The notes below the pieces were generated by a model. That model was not told where the DNA came from. It saw nothing but the letters and a program-made list of their open reading frames with translations, and made no database searches. A stretch of DNA of 64,000 nucleotides. Origin: Candidatus Latescibacterota bacterium (GTDB lineage: Bacteria > Krumholzibacteriota > Krumholzibacteriia > WVZY01). The position numbers were made by a program, and so were the translations under genes. Below, in pieces: positions 25,007 to 34,557 of the stretch. How positions within the stretch are numbered: position 1 is the first letter of the stretch; every line of letters starts with the position of its first letter. Where the stretch lies: contig WVZY01000057.1 of assembly GCA_011772205.1 (NCBI GenBank), forward strand, positions 132,190 to 196,189. Direction: 5' to 3'.

Positions 25007-26314
25007 CTAAAACTTCATGCCGATGTCGAATTCGAACCGGCCGGGATCATCCAGCCGCCAGCCGTAATCGAAGCGCAGCCCGCTTGCACCTTTGGCGAGC
25101 AGGATCACGCCCGCACCGAAAGTCCCGTGAAAATTCCGTGTGGAGAGGTCCTCGTTATCCTCCCATGCAACAGCGGCATCGGCGAAAGCATGGAATGCTA
25201 TACCAATGAGGACATCTTCGATGGGTAAATTCCTGGAGAAATTCAGCGGTAACCGTCCCTCGATACCGGAAACGATCGATCGGGTCCCATGGAATGATCC
25301 GTAGTCGTACCCCCTCAGCGTTTGCGCCCCGCCGATATGCTCCCGCCGGTAGGCAGGCATCCGGTCCCCGTCACGATATCTGAGCCGCCCGTGACCGGCG
25401 ATGACACCCCTGCCTGCCAGGCTCTTGAAAAGGCGAAGGTCCGCTGTCCCTTCATGGATCGAGAATGTTTCACTCCCCGGCCCTACCTCTTCGCCTTTGG
25501 CTCTGAAGTACACGCCGTTCCAAGGATATGTGGGACTGTCTCTCGAATCATGGACAAAGGATATTGCCACCGTCGGGTAGGTGTCCCTTTCGGGTTCCAG
25601 CGTGACTCCGGGAGTGGAGCTTCTCACCGATTCAATACCCCCGGATAGTGTAATGCGAGTCCGTGAACCGAGCTTCCGGAAGATCCTCAGCTTTGCATGA
25701 AGCCGCTCAATCGATGCATCCTCGAGGGCCTTCCCGAGGTCGCCGTATACGTACTTGTATTCTTCGTAAGTGAGTCGTACTCCCACACCCACACGCGGTC
25801 CTGTCCCTATCCACGGATTTTCCCAAGAGGCGGTAACAATCGTGTTCCCTCTCAGCAGGAATGATCCTGAAAGCCTCTCGCTGCGCCCTCGAAAATTGAG
25901 TTCCCAAAGCTCCAATCCAAGGGAGATCTTATTTTGGTATCCCCGGCGGAAGAGAGGTCTTCCGTTGAATGTGGACTTCTCCGTGATAATGATGGAAAGC
26001 ACGATAGAAGAATCCCTCGGACTGTACGCTGCACGTACTTCCGAATAATCGACTCCAGGGATCTTTTGGATACGGCTCCGGGCTTCGTCGAGCTCCTCCT
26101 CATCGAACAGGTCCCCCCTCCGAAATGGAATTTCACGCCGCAGAATATGGGTTCGGATCTTTTCGTTTCCATATACGCGGATCTGCCCGACCCGAAAGGG
26201 GGGCGTTTCGCTTGTTTCCGGCAACGCTGGAGTCCAAGCGATCAAGAGCATACCGAATATGAGTATGGTTCGGATCACGCGTCGCCTGGTTTTTTTGGCT
26301 ATATGCGGATGCAT
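25007..26314 (-). CDS. Omp85-family outer-membrane protein with one POTRA domain (BamA/TamA-like)
   Basis: This 435-residue protein has a signal segment and one POTRA domain (VGQIRVYGNEKIRTHILRRE), then a beta-barrel of the surface-antigen D15 type. The barrel carries the conserved GGAQTLRGYDYG motif and ends in a terminal Phe (FEFDIGMKF). With one POTRA it is much shorter than BamA, so it is more likely an accessory Omp85 member such as the TamA- or patatin-associated types. It stands alone. The next gene on the same strand, downstream, is the aminopeptidase C. Confidence 0.82.
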   Translation of the reverse strand: MHPHIAKKTRRRVIRTILIFGMLLIAWTPALPETSETPPFRVGQIRVYGNEKIRTHILRREIPFRRGDLFDEEELDEARSRIQKIPGVDYSEVRAAYSPRDSSIVLSIIITEKSTFNGRPLFRRGYQNKISLGLELWELNFRGRSERLSGSFLLRGNTIVTASWENPWIGTGPRVGVGVRLTYEEYKYVYGDLGKALEDASIERLHAKLRIFRKLGSRTRITLSGGIESVRSSTPGVTLEPERDTYPTVAISFVHDSRDSPTYPWNGVYFRAKGEEVGPGSETFSIHEGTADLRLFKSLAGRGVIAGHGRLRYRDGDRMPAYRREHIGGAQTLRGYDYGSFHGTRSIVSGIEGRLPLNFSRNLPIEDVLIGIAFHAFADAAVAWEDNEDLSTRNFHGTFGAGVILLAKGASGLRFDYGWRLDDPGRFEFDIGMKF

Positions 26315-26551
26315 TGGTAGTCAGGAATGTTGAGTATAACAGGAAAAACAAGGCACAATGGGGCCTAACAGCGGACATTTAATCAGAGTATCGCACAAAA
26401 TGACAACAAGAAAAAAATCGATCGAATCCTCAGTTCCGAGCCGAATAGGATTGAAATCCACGGCCCCGATGCATCCTCCCGCCCAAGTTCTCCTTGTCTT
26501 GGGGCAAGCATCGCTATATCATATTGTCGCAGGAGGCTGAGTTGATTATTT

Positions 26552-26917
26552 ATGAACGTTTATCTTCTCAAATCGAAGCTGCACCACGCAAGGGTTACAG
26601 GTATCAACATGGATTATGAGGGAAGCATCGTGATCGATGCGGTTCTCATGGAAGAAGTTGATCTCTGTGCGTACGAAAAGGTGCTCGTCGCCAATATGTC
26701 GACGGGGGCCCGCTTTGAAACGTATGTGATTCCGGGACCTCCCGGTTCAGGCAGAATCGATCTGAACGGTGCAACTGCCCGACTGGGCCAGGTTGGAGAC
26801 CGGTTGATCGTCTTCGCGTTTGCCCAAGTAACCCGATCTGAAGCGGGCTCGTTCACTCCAAAAATCGTCCAACTTGACGAGAAAAACCGCGTCCTCCAAA
26901 GGCTTTCCCCAAAATGA
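26552..26917 (+). CDS. panD: Aspartate 1-decarboxylase
   Basis: This 121-residue PanD makes beta-alanine for pantothenate and coenzyme A. It begins MNVYLLKSKLHHARVTG and contains the self-cleavage site Gly-Ser in YEGSIVIDA, where Ser25 becomes the pyruvoyl group. The Tyr/Asn-rich active-site sequences are present. Length is standard. The ribosome site is unusual: GGAGG lies about 15 bases from the ATG, so translation may be weak. No other pantothenate gene is adjacent. Confidence 0.93.
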   Translation: MNVYLLKSKLHHARVTGINMDYEGSIVIDAVLMEEVDLCAYEKVLVANMSTGARFETYVIPGPPGSGRIDLNGATARLGQVGDRLIVFAFAQVTRSEAGSFTPKIVQLDEKNRVLQRLSPK

Positions 26918-27079
26918 GAGAATATCGCTCCCAAATCGAGACGCGCCGCATCTCGAGGGTGGCGATCTGCAGCGGAGTTGCGAGCATCTTTTTTTTCGAG
27001 ATACGCCGGTGAGCCAGCATGCCACCCCGGCCGCTCCGGTTGAGCCGATGGCCGGATTCCGACAGAAAGTCTTGCGCCA

Positions 27080-28288
27080 ATGACGTCGAATCAGATGGAA
27101 GAAAAGTACTATCTGGATGATGCCTACACAACGGCGTTTCGGGCCAAGGTGCTGTCCTGTGAAAAGCTTCTCAACGGACATTTTGCCGTATTACTGGATA
27201 AGACGTATTTCTTTCCCGAATCCGGTGGGCAGCTTTCGGATAAGGGCAAAATCCTGAATGTGGATGTCGTGAATGTTCGCGAAGACGATGCGGGGAGAGT
27301 CGTTCACGAGGTGACCGCCCAGGTGGATGGTGAAGTGAGCTGCGACGTCGACTGGGAGGCGCGTTTCGATCACATGCAGCAACACACAGGTCAACACGTG
27401 CTTACCCGTGCTTTTATCGAGATTGCCGGGATGCCGACAGTCTCGTTTCATATGGGGGATGAGACCTGCACGATTGATCTCGAGGGGAAAGGGCTGGGTG
27501 ACCAGACTATCAACGCCGCCGAGGACCTTGCAAACGCCATTATCTGGGGAAACAGGGAGGTTAGTGCGAGAACAGTTCCCCTTTCTCGGCTGAAGGAAGA
27601 TGCGCTCAGGAGATCGCTTCCGGAGGGCGTTACTGATGCCCGCGTCGTGGAGATCGAGAATTTCGACGCCGTTGCATGCTGCGGGACTCATGTGAAGAGG
27701 ACGGGTGAGCTGGGCATTATTAAAGTGCTCAAGCACGAAAAGGTCAAAGGCAGCGTTCGCGTCCATTTCGTAGCCGGACGGCGGGCTCTCTTGGACTATC
27801 GAGACAAACACGGCGTGGTGAAATCGCTTGCCAACAGGTTTACAACGTCGGTCGACGGGATCCTGGATAAAACTGAAAAGCTCTCGAAAGATGCTCAGCT
27901 TTTGAGGAAGGAACTCCAGAAAAGCATCAAAAGACTTGCTGCCTTCGACAAACAGCGACTTCTCGCGGAGGCGTCGACCCACAAGGGCAGGCGTTTCATC
28001 GTGCACCTGTGTGAAGCGGGCGACGAAAGTTATCTCAATCTCCTTGCCTCGGCATGCAAGAACGAGGCGGGCACGATCGTTTTCCTGGGTTCGAAGGACG
28101 GGCATGTCGTCTGCGCCGCATCCCCCGAGGTCTCCATTGATCTTGCAACTCATGTCGTCGGCGCCGCGAAAGAAGCAGGTGGTGGGGGCGGAGGAAAGGG
28201 AGACTTCGCCAGGGTGACTCTCCCAGACTCCGTTGATGTCAGAGAATTTCTCGAAAAGGTATCCAGCTATGTCAAGAACGCTGTTTAA
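27080..28288 (+). CDS. Alanyl-tRNA editing protein (AlaX-type with DHHA1 domain)
   Basis: This 402-residue protein matches the second additional domain of AlaRS, which removes misattached Ser or Gly from tRNA-Ala. The zinc-binding residues are seen in HMQQHTGQHVL and in ACCGTHV. A coiled linker and a C-terminal DHHA1 domain with GGGGGGKGDFARVT follow, the long AlaX-L architecture. The AlaRS catalytic domain is absent, so it works in trans. No clear ribosome site precedes either of the first two Met codons. It overlaps the next gene by 20 bases. Confidence 0.88.
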   Translation: MTSNQMEEKYYLDDAYTTAFRAKVLSCEKLLNGHFAVLLDKTYFFPESGGQLSDKGKILNVDVVNVREDDAGRVVHEVTAQVDGEVSCDVDWEARFDHMQQHTGQHVLTRAFIEIAGMPTVSFHMGDETCTIDLEGKGLGDQTINAAEDLANAIIWGNREVSARTVPLSRLKEDALRRSLPEGVTDARVVEIENFDAVACCGTHVKRTGELGIIKVLKHEKVKGSVRVHFVAGRRALLDYRDKHGVVKSLANRFTTSVDGILDKTEKLSKDAQLLRKELQKSIKRLAAFDKQRLLAEASTHKGRRFIVHLCEAGDESYLNLLASACKNEAGTIVFLGSKDGHVVCAASPEVSIDLATHVVGAAKEAGGGGGGKGDFARVTLPDSVDVREFLEKVSSYVKNAV

Positions 28289-29057
28289 CTGGGTGAGGAT
28301 CCTGATGATGCTTGGCTTCTCGGGAGCCGTGATGGCGTCGGGCTTGCGGGAGCGTCCGGACTCGCTGCTGGCGCGTGTCCAAAAGGGGTCATATAAGGTA
28401 TTTCAACGGGTAGGGGAAGATACGATACCTCGTGAAATAGGCACTGAGACATTCACAAAAAAGTACTTCACGGACAACACTATCGTGCTCGAAATCGAAA
28501 AGGAAATGGATTTCGCCTTGATTGGAGCACCGTCTCGTACCTTGAAGCAAAAGAGCACACTGGAGATCGAAGAGGATTCCTATTTTCCAAGGCGCTATGA
28601 GATGAGGAAGGAGAATGGGGGGATGGAACAGGAATCCGGTATCGAAATGTTCTCGAACGTTGCAATTATATCCAGCCGCACCAATAAACTGGACGAGAAG
28701 GTAACTCTGGTTCTGTCGGCTGGCGCGATGTTCGTCGAAGGGAATTCCATCAGCCAGCACGCGCTTCTCCTGCATCGGTTGGATTCAAGCATCACCAGAA
28801 AACGAAACATCATGGTTTTCGATCCTCTTCTGAAAAGGGAGTCCTCCACTGTGGTCGTTTATGCTGGGGAAGTCACGGAGGTTACTGACGGAGAATCCAA
28901 ATCGCTTAAACTATACAAGATCGAAAAAGAGAGATACCCCGTGATGCAACTGTATGTGGACAATTCCGGAATTGTCGTTAAAGCGAGCGACGGCGTTCAG
29001 GAGTTCATACTCACTGGTTTTGAGGATATTGAGCTCCAAGCGCCATCAGGCGGTTAA
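28269..29057 (+). CDS. Exported protein of unknown function
   Basis: This protein of about 262 residues has a signal peptide (MSRTLFNWVRILMMLGFSGAVMASG) and a mature part predicted to be mostly beta strands, with no Cys. The start is the Met with AAGG upstream, not the earlier Met inside the AlaX gene. It overlaps that gene by 20 bases and ends 44 bases before the symporter gene, so the three may form a unit. I recognise no family. The alternating acid-rich strands suggest a periplasmic beta-sandwich or barrel-like lipid-binding fold. Confidence 0.6.
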   Translation: MSRTLFNWVRILMMLGFSGAVMASGLRERPDSLLARVQKGSYKVFQRVGEDTIPREIGTETFTKKYFTDNTIVLEIEKEMDFALIGAPSRTLKQKSTLEIEEDSYFPRRYEMRKENGGMEQESGIEMFSNVAIISSRTNKLDEKVTLVLSAGAMFVEGNSISQHALLLHRLDSSITRKRNIMVFDPLLKRESSTVVVYAGEVTEVTDGESKSLKLYKIEKERYPVMQLYVDNSGIVVKASDGVQEFILTGFEDIELQAPSGG

Positions 29058-29101
29058 AAACCGATTGCAACGTTTCTTTCCCACACACGTTTAGACCCGT
29101 T

Positions 29102-30376
29102 ATGAAACTTCATTGGAAGATCCTTATAGGGATGCTGATGGGCGTTTTCATCGGCCTTCTTGTGAACGAATCGTTCGTGCTTCCCGGTGTTCTCGGCGAT
29201 TTCCTCGGGAAGTTCGCGTTTGTCAGGGCATTCGCCATCAAAGTGATACAACCCCTGCTCGGCCCTGTCGGCTCCGTTTTCATCAAGTTATTGAAGATGT
29301 TGATCGTACCGCTGATCCTCGCTTCGATGATTGTCGGAGTCGCGAAGGTGGGGGACGTTAGAAAGCTCGGCGGACTGAGCGGGAGAACATTTGCTTTTTA
29401 TATTACCACCACATGGGCGTCTGTTGTGGTTGGGCTCATTGTTGTCAACATCATTGAACCGGGTAGCGGAGCACCCGCCCTCGTTAGCGAAGTGCCGGAA
29501 GCCGCTTATTCGGCGGTTAGCGTGTGGAGCGTAATCCTCAATATGATTCCGGACAATCCGATCAAAGCGATGGCGAACATGGACATCCTGCCGATCATCG
29601 TTTTCGCTCTCATGCTGGGCGCGATTCTCACAACGCTGGGAGAAAAAGGGAAGCCGCTCGTCAGCTTCTTTGACAGCCTGAACGAGGCGATGATGCGGCT
29701 GGCAGATGTGGTTATCCGGCTTACGCCGATCGGAGTTTTTGCGCTGCTTGCCGAAGTGGTTGCGCAAACGGGCCCCGGCATTTTTGCGAACCTCGGCAAA
29801 TACATGTTTACGGTTATATTGGGCTTGAGCGTACACGCCTTTGTTACGCTTCCGCTTCTTCTTGCGCTCGTAGGCCGGACGAGCCCCAGAAAGTATGTCA
29901 GTTACGTTTCCCCGGCGCTGACCACCGCTTTCTCCACGGCCAGCAGCAGCGCAACCCTGCCGCTCACTCTCGACTGCGTGTCGAAACGAGCCGGTTTGTC
30001 GGCAAAGGTGTCGAGTTTCGTTCTCCCGCTCGGAGCGACGATCAACATGGATGGGACGGCGCTTTACGAGTCCGTCGCAGCTGTATTCATTGCGCAGGTT
30101 TATGGTATCGATCTCACCTTTTCCCAGCAGTTGTTGGTCTTCTTTACGGCCACGCTGGCCGCTATAGGTGCCGCAGGAATTCCCAGCGCGGGCCTCGTTA
30201 CAATGGCGATCGTGTTGAAAGCTGTGGGACTTCCTCTGGAAGGGATAGGGATGATCCTAGCGGTGGACAGGATTCTCGATATGTGCCGCACTACGGTGAA
30301 TGTGTGGGGGGATACAGTGGGCTGCGCTGTGGTAACAAAGCTCCAGGGAGAGGACATACCCGCCTCAATCCGCTAA
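29102..30376 (+). CDS. Dicarboxylate/amino acid:cation symporter (DAACS family)
   Basis: This 424-residue inner-membrane transporter belongs to the GltP/DctA family, which takes up glutamate, aspartate or C4-dicarboxylates with H+ or Na+. Family landmarks are the serine-rich hairpin TASSSATLPLTLDC, the substrate/cation motif NMDGTALYE and the C-terminal DRILDMCRTTVNVWGD. Eight helices with two re-entrant loops are expected. The sequence does not resolve glutamate from dicarboxylate specificity. Confidence 0.92.
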   Translation: MKLHWKILIGMLMGVFIGLLVNESFVLPGVLGDFLGKFAFVRAFAIKVIQPLLGPVGSVFIKLLKMLIVPLILASMIVGVAKVGDVRKLGGLSGRTFAFYITTTWASVVVGLIVVNIIEPGSGAPALVSEVPEAAYSAVSVWSVILNMIPDNPIKAMANMDILPIIVFALMLGAILTTLGEKGKPLVSFFDSLNEAMMRLADVVIRLTPIGVFALLAEVVAQTGPGIFANLGKYMFTVILGLSVHAFVTLPLLLALVGRTSPRKYVSYVSPALTTAFSTASSSATLPLTLDCVSKRAGLSAKVSSFVLPLGATINMDGTALYESVAAVFIAQVYGIDLTFSQQLLVFFTATLAAIGAAGIPSAGLVTMAIVLKAVGLPLEGIGMILAVDRILDMCRTTVNVWGDTVGCAVVTKLQGEDIPASIR

Positions 30377-30451
30377 ATAGAATTTTGCTGATGGTTCTGA
30401 TTGGCCTGATTTGGGAAAGAATTGGATAACGTGCCTGCTCGGATGAACATT

Positions 30452-30480
30452 TTGAAAATAAGAGGGAACGATATTATACT
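30452..30480 (+). promoter_or_regulatory. Sigma-70-type promoter of the lipoprotein-Nudix pair
   Basis: TTGAAA, 17 bases, TATACT, with a predicted start near 30487, about 50 bases before the ATG. Confidence 0.6.
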
Positions 30481-30536
30481 AAGGATATTTAATACAATAT
30501 TGGAGATTAGAGCGCTGTGAAAGGAGTAGATCTTCG

Positions 30537-31859
30537 ATGACCGGACATAGACACGTTCTTTTGATCTTAGCAACATCTATAAGTCTCTTTGCGATGTCGC
30601 TGATATTTGCTTGTGGGGAAAAGGGAAATCGTTACGACACCAATCTTCTCGAGAATCCTTCTTTCGAAGAAGTCAAGGGCGAGCTTCCCAGGGGCTGGGA
30701 GCTGGCTCCGTTCCGTGGACTGGAAGGGGAAAAGGAAGTCGATTACGGGATCGACAGAGAAACGGCCTACGATGGCGAGAATTCATTCTATTTCGAGGGG
30801 AACCAGCAGACGAAAAAGTGGTTCGCCCTCGCCCAGGAGCTGGAGGTTGATGGTATCACGCACGTCCGTCTCCGCGGCGCATTGCGTCTGGAGGAGGTTG
30901 GTCGGACTAGAGGGCAGTACGCTCGATGCAATTTTCTCCTGGCGTTTTTCGATGAAAATCATAGACGCTTTCAGGAAATGAGGTTTGCGGACAAGGGCAC
31001 CGAAGCCAGAGCTGGGACTACCGAATGGATTGTAGAAAACCGCACATTCCGGGTGCCAAGACATACGAGATACATCAAGGTCTACTGTATACTCGGTATG
31101 TCGGGGAAGGTTTGGTTCGATGATCTTTCACTGGAGATTCCTCGACCTGCTCCATGGCTTCACACGGCGACGCGTAACTTCGATTTCTACTGGCTGGCAG
31201 AAAGGCCATTCCCTCCAAGGGCAATGGAGAAGCAGCAAAGCCTCTACGAGGAATATTGCAGGAGACTTGGAGTAACAAGCGATGCGCGCATCTCGTATTA
31301 TTTGTATCCCGATTCTTCGACGATAAAAAGAATGCTGAGCCTCAAGGGCGTTTTTTATATCAGCTGGGATGACCAGGAGATTCATACGATCCAACCATAC
31401 GAAGACCACGAGATTATCCATATCATCACGGATCCCTTCGGTACGCCTCCGAGATCAATTTGCGAGGGGACGGTTTTTTATCTCCAAGGGGGATTTCGTG
31501 GAAAGCCGCTTCATCCTGTTGCTCGGCAGTTCCTAGCCGAAAAGAAGCTCCCCAGTTTGACAAGCCTCATCGACTACAACAGGTTCGTGTTTTTACCTTC
31601 GAGTTTGTCCTTGCCATCGATAGGTTCCTTCGTCGCATTCATTGTCGAGACGTGGGGAATGGAGCGGCTCATCGAACTGTACAGGGCCGCAAAAGGAGCG
31701 AACGCGTACTTGACATTCGGGCCTTCTTTCGAGCGGGTGTACGGGGTGTCCGCCGGTGAAGCGGAGACCCGCTGGAGACAGTTCCTCGCGAGGGGCGCTT
31801 TCGCTGAACCCGATACACTGCAAGCACCTGCAACTTCAAACGAAAGAAAAATCGATTGA
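30537..31859 (+). CDS. Lipoprotein with carbohydrate-binding-like domain and gluzincin-type peptidase domain
   Basis: This 440-residue protein has a lipobox (SLIFAC, Cys near 26). A galactose-binding/CBM-like N-terminal domain follows (NLLENPSFEEVKGELPRGWE). The C-terminal region carries HEIIHIITDPFG followed by ICEGTVFYLQG, the HExxH zinc motif and a downstream Glu of the peptidase MA-like superfamily. It is probably a cell-surface protease or a binding relative. Its last codons overlap the start of the Nudix gene (TTGA). Together with the M30-like protein it is the second zincin lipoprotein in the window. Confidence 0.7.
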   Translation: MTGHRHVLLILATSISLFAMSLIFACGEKGNRYDTNLLENPSFEEVKGELPRGWELAPFRGLEGEKEVDYGIDRETAYDGENSFYFEGNQQTKKWFALAQELEVDGITHVRLRGALRLEEVGRTRGQYARCNFLLAFFDENHRRFQEMRFADKGTEARAGTTEWIVENRTFRVPRHTRYIKVYCILGMSGKVWFDDLSLEIPRPAPWLHTATRNFDFYWLAERPFPPRAMEKQQSLYEEYCRRLGVTSDARISYYLYPDSSTIKRMLSLKGVFYISWDDQEIHTIQPYEDHEIIHIITDPFGTPPRSICEGTVFYLQGGFRGKPLHPVARQFLAEKKLPSLTSLIDYNRFVFLPSSLSLPSIGSFVAFIVETWGMERLIELYRAAKGANAYLTFGPSFERVYGVSAGEAETRWRQFLARGAFAEPDTLQAPATSNERKID

Positions 31860-32371
31860 ATAAGTACAAGTATTGCCCACGCTGTGGTTCGCTGCTTGAG
31901 GACAAGCATATGGATGGCAAAACGCGTCAGGCTTGTTCATCCTGCGATTTCGTTTTTTATCACAACCCGACACCTGCTGCGGGCGTTATTCTCATCGAAG
32001 ATCAGGAGGTGCTGTTAGTAAAGCGAAAGTACCCTCCGAAGGTGGGAATGTGGACGCTGCCGGCTGGATTTGTAGAGGCGGACGAAAACGCGCGCGATTG
32101 TGCTGTGAGGGAAATGAAAGAGGAAACGAACATAGATGTGCAGCTAACGGGGCTTTTCAATATTTATTCAGCGTTTGACGATCCCAGAGCGTCTGTTGTT
32201 TTGATCCTTTTTCTTGCAGAACGTGTAGGTGGTAGAGGGGAACTTCGGTGCGGGGATGACGCGAGCGATGCCCGCTTCTTTCACATAGATGATATCCCCG
32301 AGGATATCGCTTTCAAAGCGCACAGAATGGCGCTGAAAGAGATAAAAGAGCTCATCAAATCACGGCATTAA
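31856..32371 (+). CDS. Nudix hydrolase with N-terminal zinc ribbon
   Basis: This 171-residue protein begins with a zinc ribbon (YCPRCGSLL...[13 protein letters not shown]) and carries the Nudix box [21 protein letters not shown], matching GX5EX7REUXEE. This NudC/YfcD-like layout hydrolyses nucleoside diphosphates linked to a second group. The substrate is unknown. It starts at TTG overlapping the lipoprotein stop by four bases and ends four bases inside the convergent HEAT-cyclophilin gene. Confidence 0.87.
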   Translation: MNKYKYCPRCGSLLEDKHMDGKTRQACSSCDFVFYHNPTPAAGVILIEDQEVLLVKRKYPPKVGMWTLPAGFVEADENARDCAVREMKEETNIDVQLTGLFNIYSAFDDPRASVVLILFLAERVGGRGELRCGDDASDARFFHIDDIPEDIAFKAHRMALKEIKELIKSRH

Positions 32372-34347
32372 TCCAGAATCCTGACCCTGAACGTATCGCC
32401 CTGATCGATCCGATCCACGACGTTCATGCCTTTTGTGACTTTTCCGAAGATCGTGTACCGTCCATCCAGGTGACGCTGCGGTGAGTGCGTGATAAAGAAC
32501 TGCGAGCCGCCCGTATCCTTTCCGTCATGCGCGATACCGACGTATCCCTGGTTAAAAGTGTGTTGGCTGAATTCCGATCGGATGTAGTATCCAGCATCTC
32601 CCCAGCCATCTCCCCTGGGGCAACCACCTTGAATGACGAAGTTGGGAACTACGCGGTGAAAAGTGAGCCCGTCGAAAAATCCCTGCTTGGCAAGCGAAAT
32701 GAAGTTGGCCACGGTTTGCACGGCGTCGTCACCGAACAGCTCGACTTCTATTTCACCATGCTTGCAGGTGATGACGGCGTGCTTTTTCCCCATGGGCAGG
32801 GATAGCCGAATTCCCCTCGAAGGTGTGAATTCGCTTTCGTAGAAGAACCGATTTGGTTTCACCTCGGGTATTTCTACATTCATCTCTTGCAGGGCATCCA
32901 TTGCTATGGTCCGGACCCGCCCGTCGCTGTCTTCCAGTGCTTCCAAGAAAAGTAAAACAGCTTCATCAGCTTTGAACTTCCTGAGTGCTCTAAGGATTTC
33001 GAGTCGGATATTGACTTCAACCCGCTCCTTCTGTTTTTTATATGTTCCAATGAGTTCTGCTATCGCGGCCTCGTGCTCGATCTCACTCAATGCCGTAACG
33101 GCTTCGGTTGCAACTGCCCAGTCTTTGTCGGAGAGCTTCTCAATAAGAATCGATCCGATCCGATCTCTTCCGAAATGAGCAAGAGCCTTTACCGCAGCAG
33201 TCCGCATCATTGGATCTGAGTCGCTGCGCGAAATTTCGACGAGAAAATCTATCCTTTTCTCGAGCTTGGCAATGCCGATGCTCTCTATCGCTGCGGCCCG
33301 CACGAGGCGTTCGCCATCCTTGAGGCCCTCCTGAAGGAAAATGCTTGCCTCGTCGCCAAAGATTTTAGCAATGGCCCGCATTGCTTCCAGACGGACACCG
33401 GGGCTTTTGTCAATGATCGCCTGTAGCAAGTAGTTCTTTGCTTTCATAGATCCGATCATACCCATGGCGGTGACCGCCGCGCGCCGAACATGGTGCGAAT
33501 GGTGATTGCGGGCGAGCTCACCGAGCGGATGAACGGCTTTGTCATGACCGATCTTCCCCAAAGCAGCAGCTGAGTTTACCAGTACATGCCAGTCATTGTC
33601 GTCGAGGGCATCGATCAAACCGCTGACTACCTGCTTGGCTTTGTGGTTTCCCAGCGTTTGGGCTGCGTATGCCCTCACGAGTTCATTCTCATGATTCAAA
33701 AGCGGGAGAACACCGGTCGCAACGCGGTTGGAAGGTGCTTCTCTGAGCGCGTAAGTGGCACTCCAGATTACTCCCGCATCCATGTCGTGAAGAGCGATTA
33801 GGAGCGGGCGGATGGACTCAGGGTCCTGAAGCTTTGCCAGCGCGAGCGTTGCGTTTCTTCGAACGGGCGAGTGAAAATCCCGGAGGAGTTCGGTGAGTAC
33901 GGCCGTAGCTTCATCGCCTCCGATCTTGCCGAGTGCCTCAGCAACTTTGATAAGGATCTCAGGACGAGGATCTTTCGACAATTCAATGAGCGGTTCCAGC
34001 GCCTTCTGGGACCCGATCTGCCCTAACGCGAAGATCGCTTCGAGAACGACCCTTTGATCTGCATCCTTGAGCATGGGTAAGAGGTATGGAACATCGCTCT
34101 CGTCCTGAATCCTCCCGATCACTTCGACGGCGCGCAGTCTCACTAGGGGATTCTTCGATTTGAGATAGGCGAACACCTTTCCGTCTCCCGTGACGCGGCC
34201 GTCCTCCCACAAGGCAAGGTTCCGAAGTGTATCCCTGCCGGAAGATGCCGCGAGAAGGAATCGATAGCGACTGTGCTGATCTTCAGTTGAAAACGATGAA
34301 ACATTAAGGATCAGGAGGAATAACATTCCAACGATTTTTTGAATCAT
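32368..34347 (-). CDS. Exported HEAT-repeat protein fused to a cyclophilin-type peptidyl-prolyl isomerase
   Basis: This 659-residue protein has a signal segment ([20 protein letters not shown]). About 13 HEAT repeats follow across residues 40-470, seen as repeating VR/AAxxAL-GxIGxxxA units. A cyclophilin domain fills the last 150 residues, with [32 protein letters not shown] and [19 protein letters not shown] intact, so cis-trans isomerase activity is likely. The HEAT solenoid presumably recruits clients in the periplasm. The gene is convergent with the Nudix gene. Confidence 0.87.
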   Translation of the reverse strand: MIQKIVGMLFLLILNVSSFSTEDQHSRYRFLLAASSGRDTLRNLALWEDGRVTGDGKVFAYLKSKNPLVRLRAVEVIGRIQDESDVPYLLPMLKDADQRVVLEAIFALGQIGSQKALEPLIELSKDPRPEILIKVAEALGKIGGDEATAVLTELLRDFHSPVRRNATLALAKLQDPESIRPLLIALHDMDAGVIWSATYALREAPSNRVATGVLPLLNHENELVRAYAAQTLGNHKAKQVVSGLIDALDDNDWHVLVNSAAALGKIGHDKAVHPLGELARNHHSHHVRRAAVTAMGMIGSMKAKNYLLQAIIDKSPGVRLEAMRAIAKIFGDEASIFLQEGLKDGERLVRAAAIESIGIAKLEKRIDFLVEISRSDSDPMMRTAAVKALAHFGRDRIGSILIEKLSDKDWAVATEAVTALSEIEHEAAIAELIGTYKKQKERVEVNIRLEILRALRKFKADEAVLLFLEALEDSDGRVRTIAMDALQEMNVEIPEVKPNRFFYESEFTPSRGIRLSLPMGKKHAVITCKHGEIEVELFGDDAVQTVANFISLAKQGFFDGLTFHRVVPNFVIQGGCPRGDGWGDAGYYIRSEFSQHTFNQGYVGIAHDGKDTGGSQFFITHSPQRHLDGRYTIFGKVTKGMNVVDRIDQGDTFRVRILD

Positions 34348-34498
34348 CTTAAACCTCGGAGAGAGTCGTGTTTCAAATATTCATTGAAATTATTTCGTAA
34401 CCGTTACTTTGACCCGTTGATTAAAATGGTTTCACGGCTTTGAGAATGTGTCAAGGGGTTGTTGACCTGTACAATGCCTGGGTAATGCACCTATGTCT

Positions 34499-34527
34499 TT
34501 GAAAGGATAGCCGATTTGCTCTATAAT
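34499..34527 (+). promoter_or_regulatory. Sigma-70-type promoter of the beta-helix gene
   Basis: TTGAAA, 17 bases, TATAAT, with a predicted start near 34535, about 25-40 bases before the candidate start codons. Confidence 0.7.
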
Positions 34528-34557
34528 CATGTTAAGGAAAGGATGCCGGCAGCTTAG

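Noticed and set aside
27191-28153. 320-residue ORF on the minus strand
   Set aside because: Antisense shadow of the AlaX-type gene.
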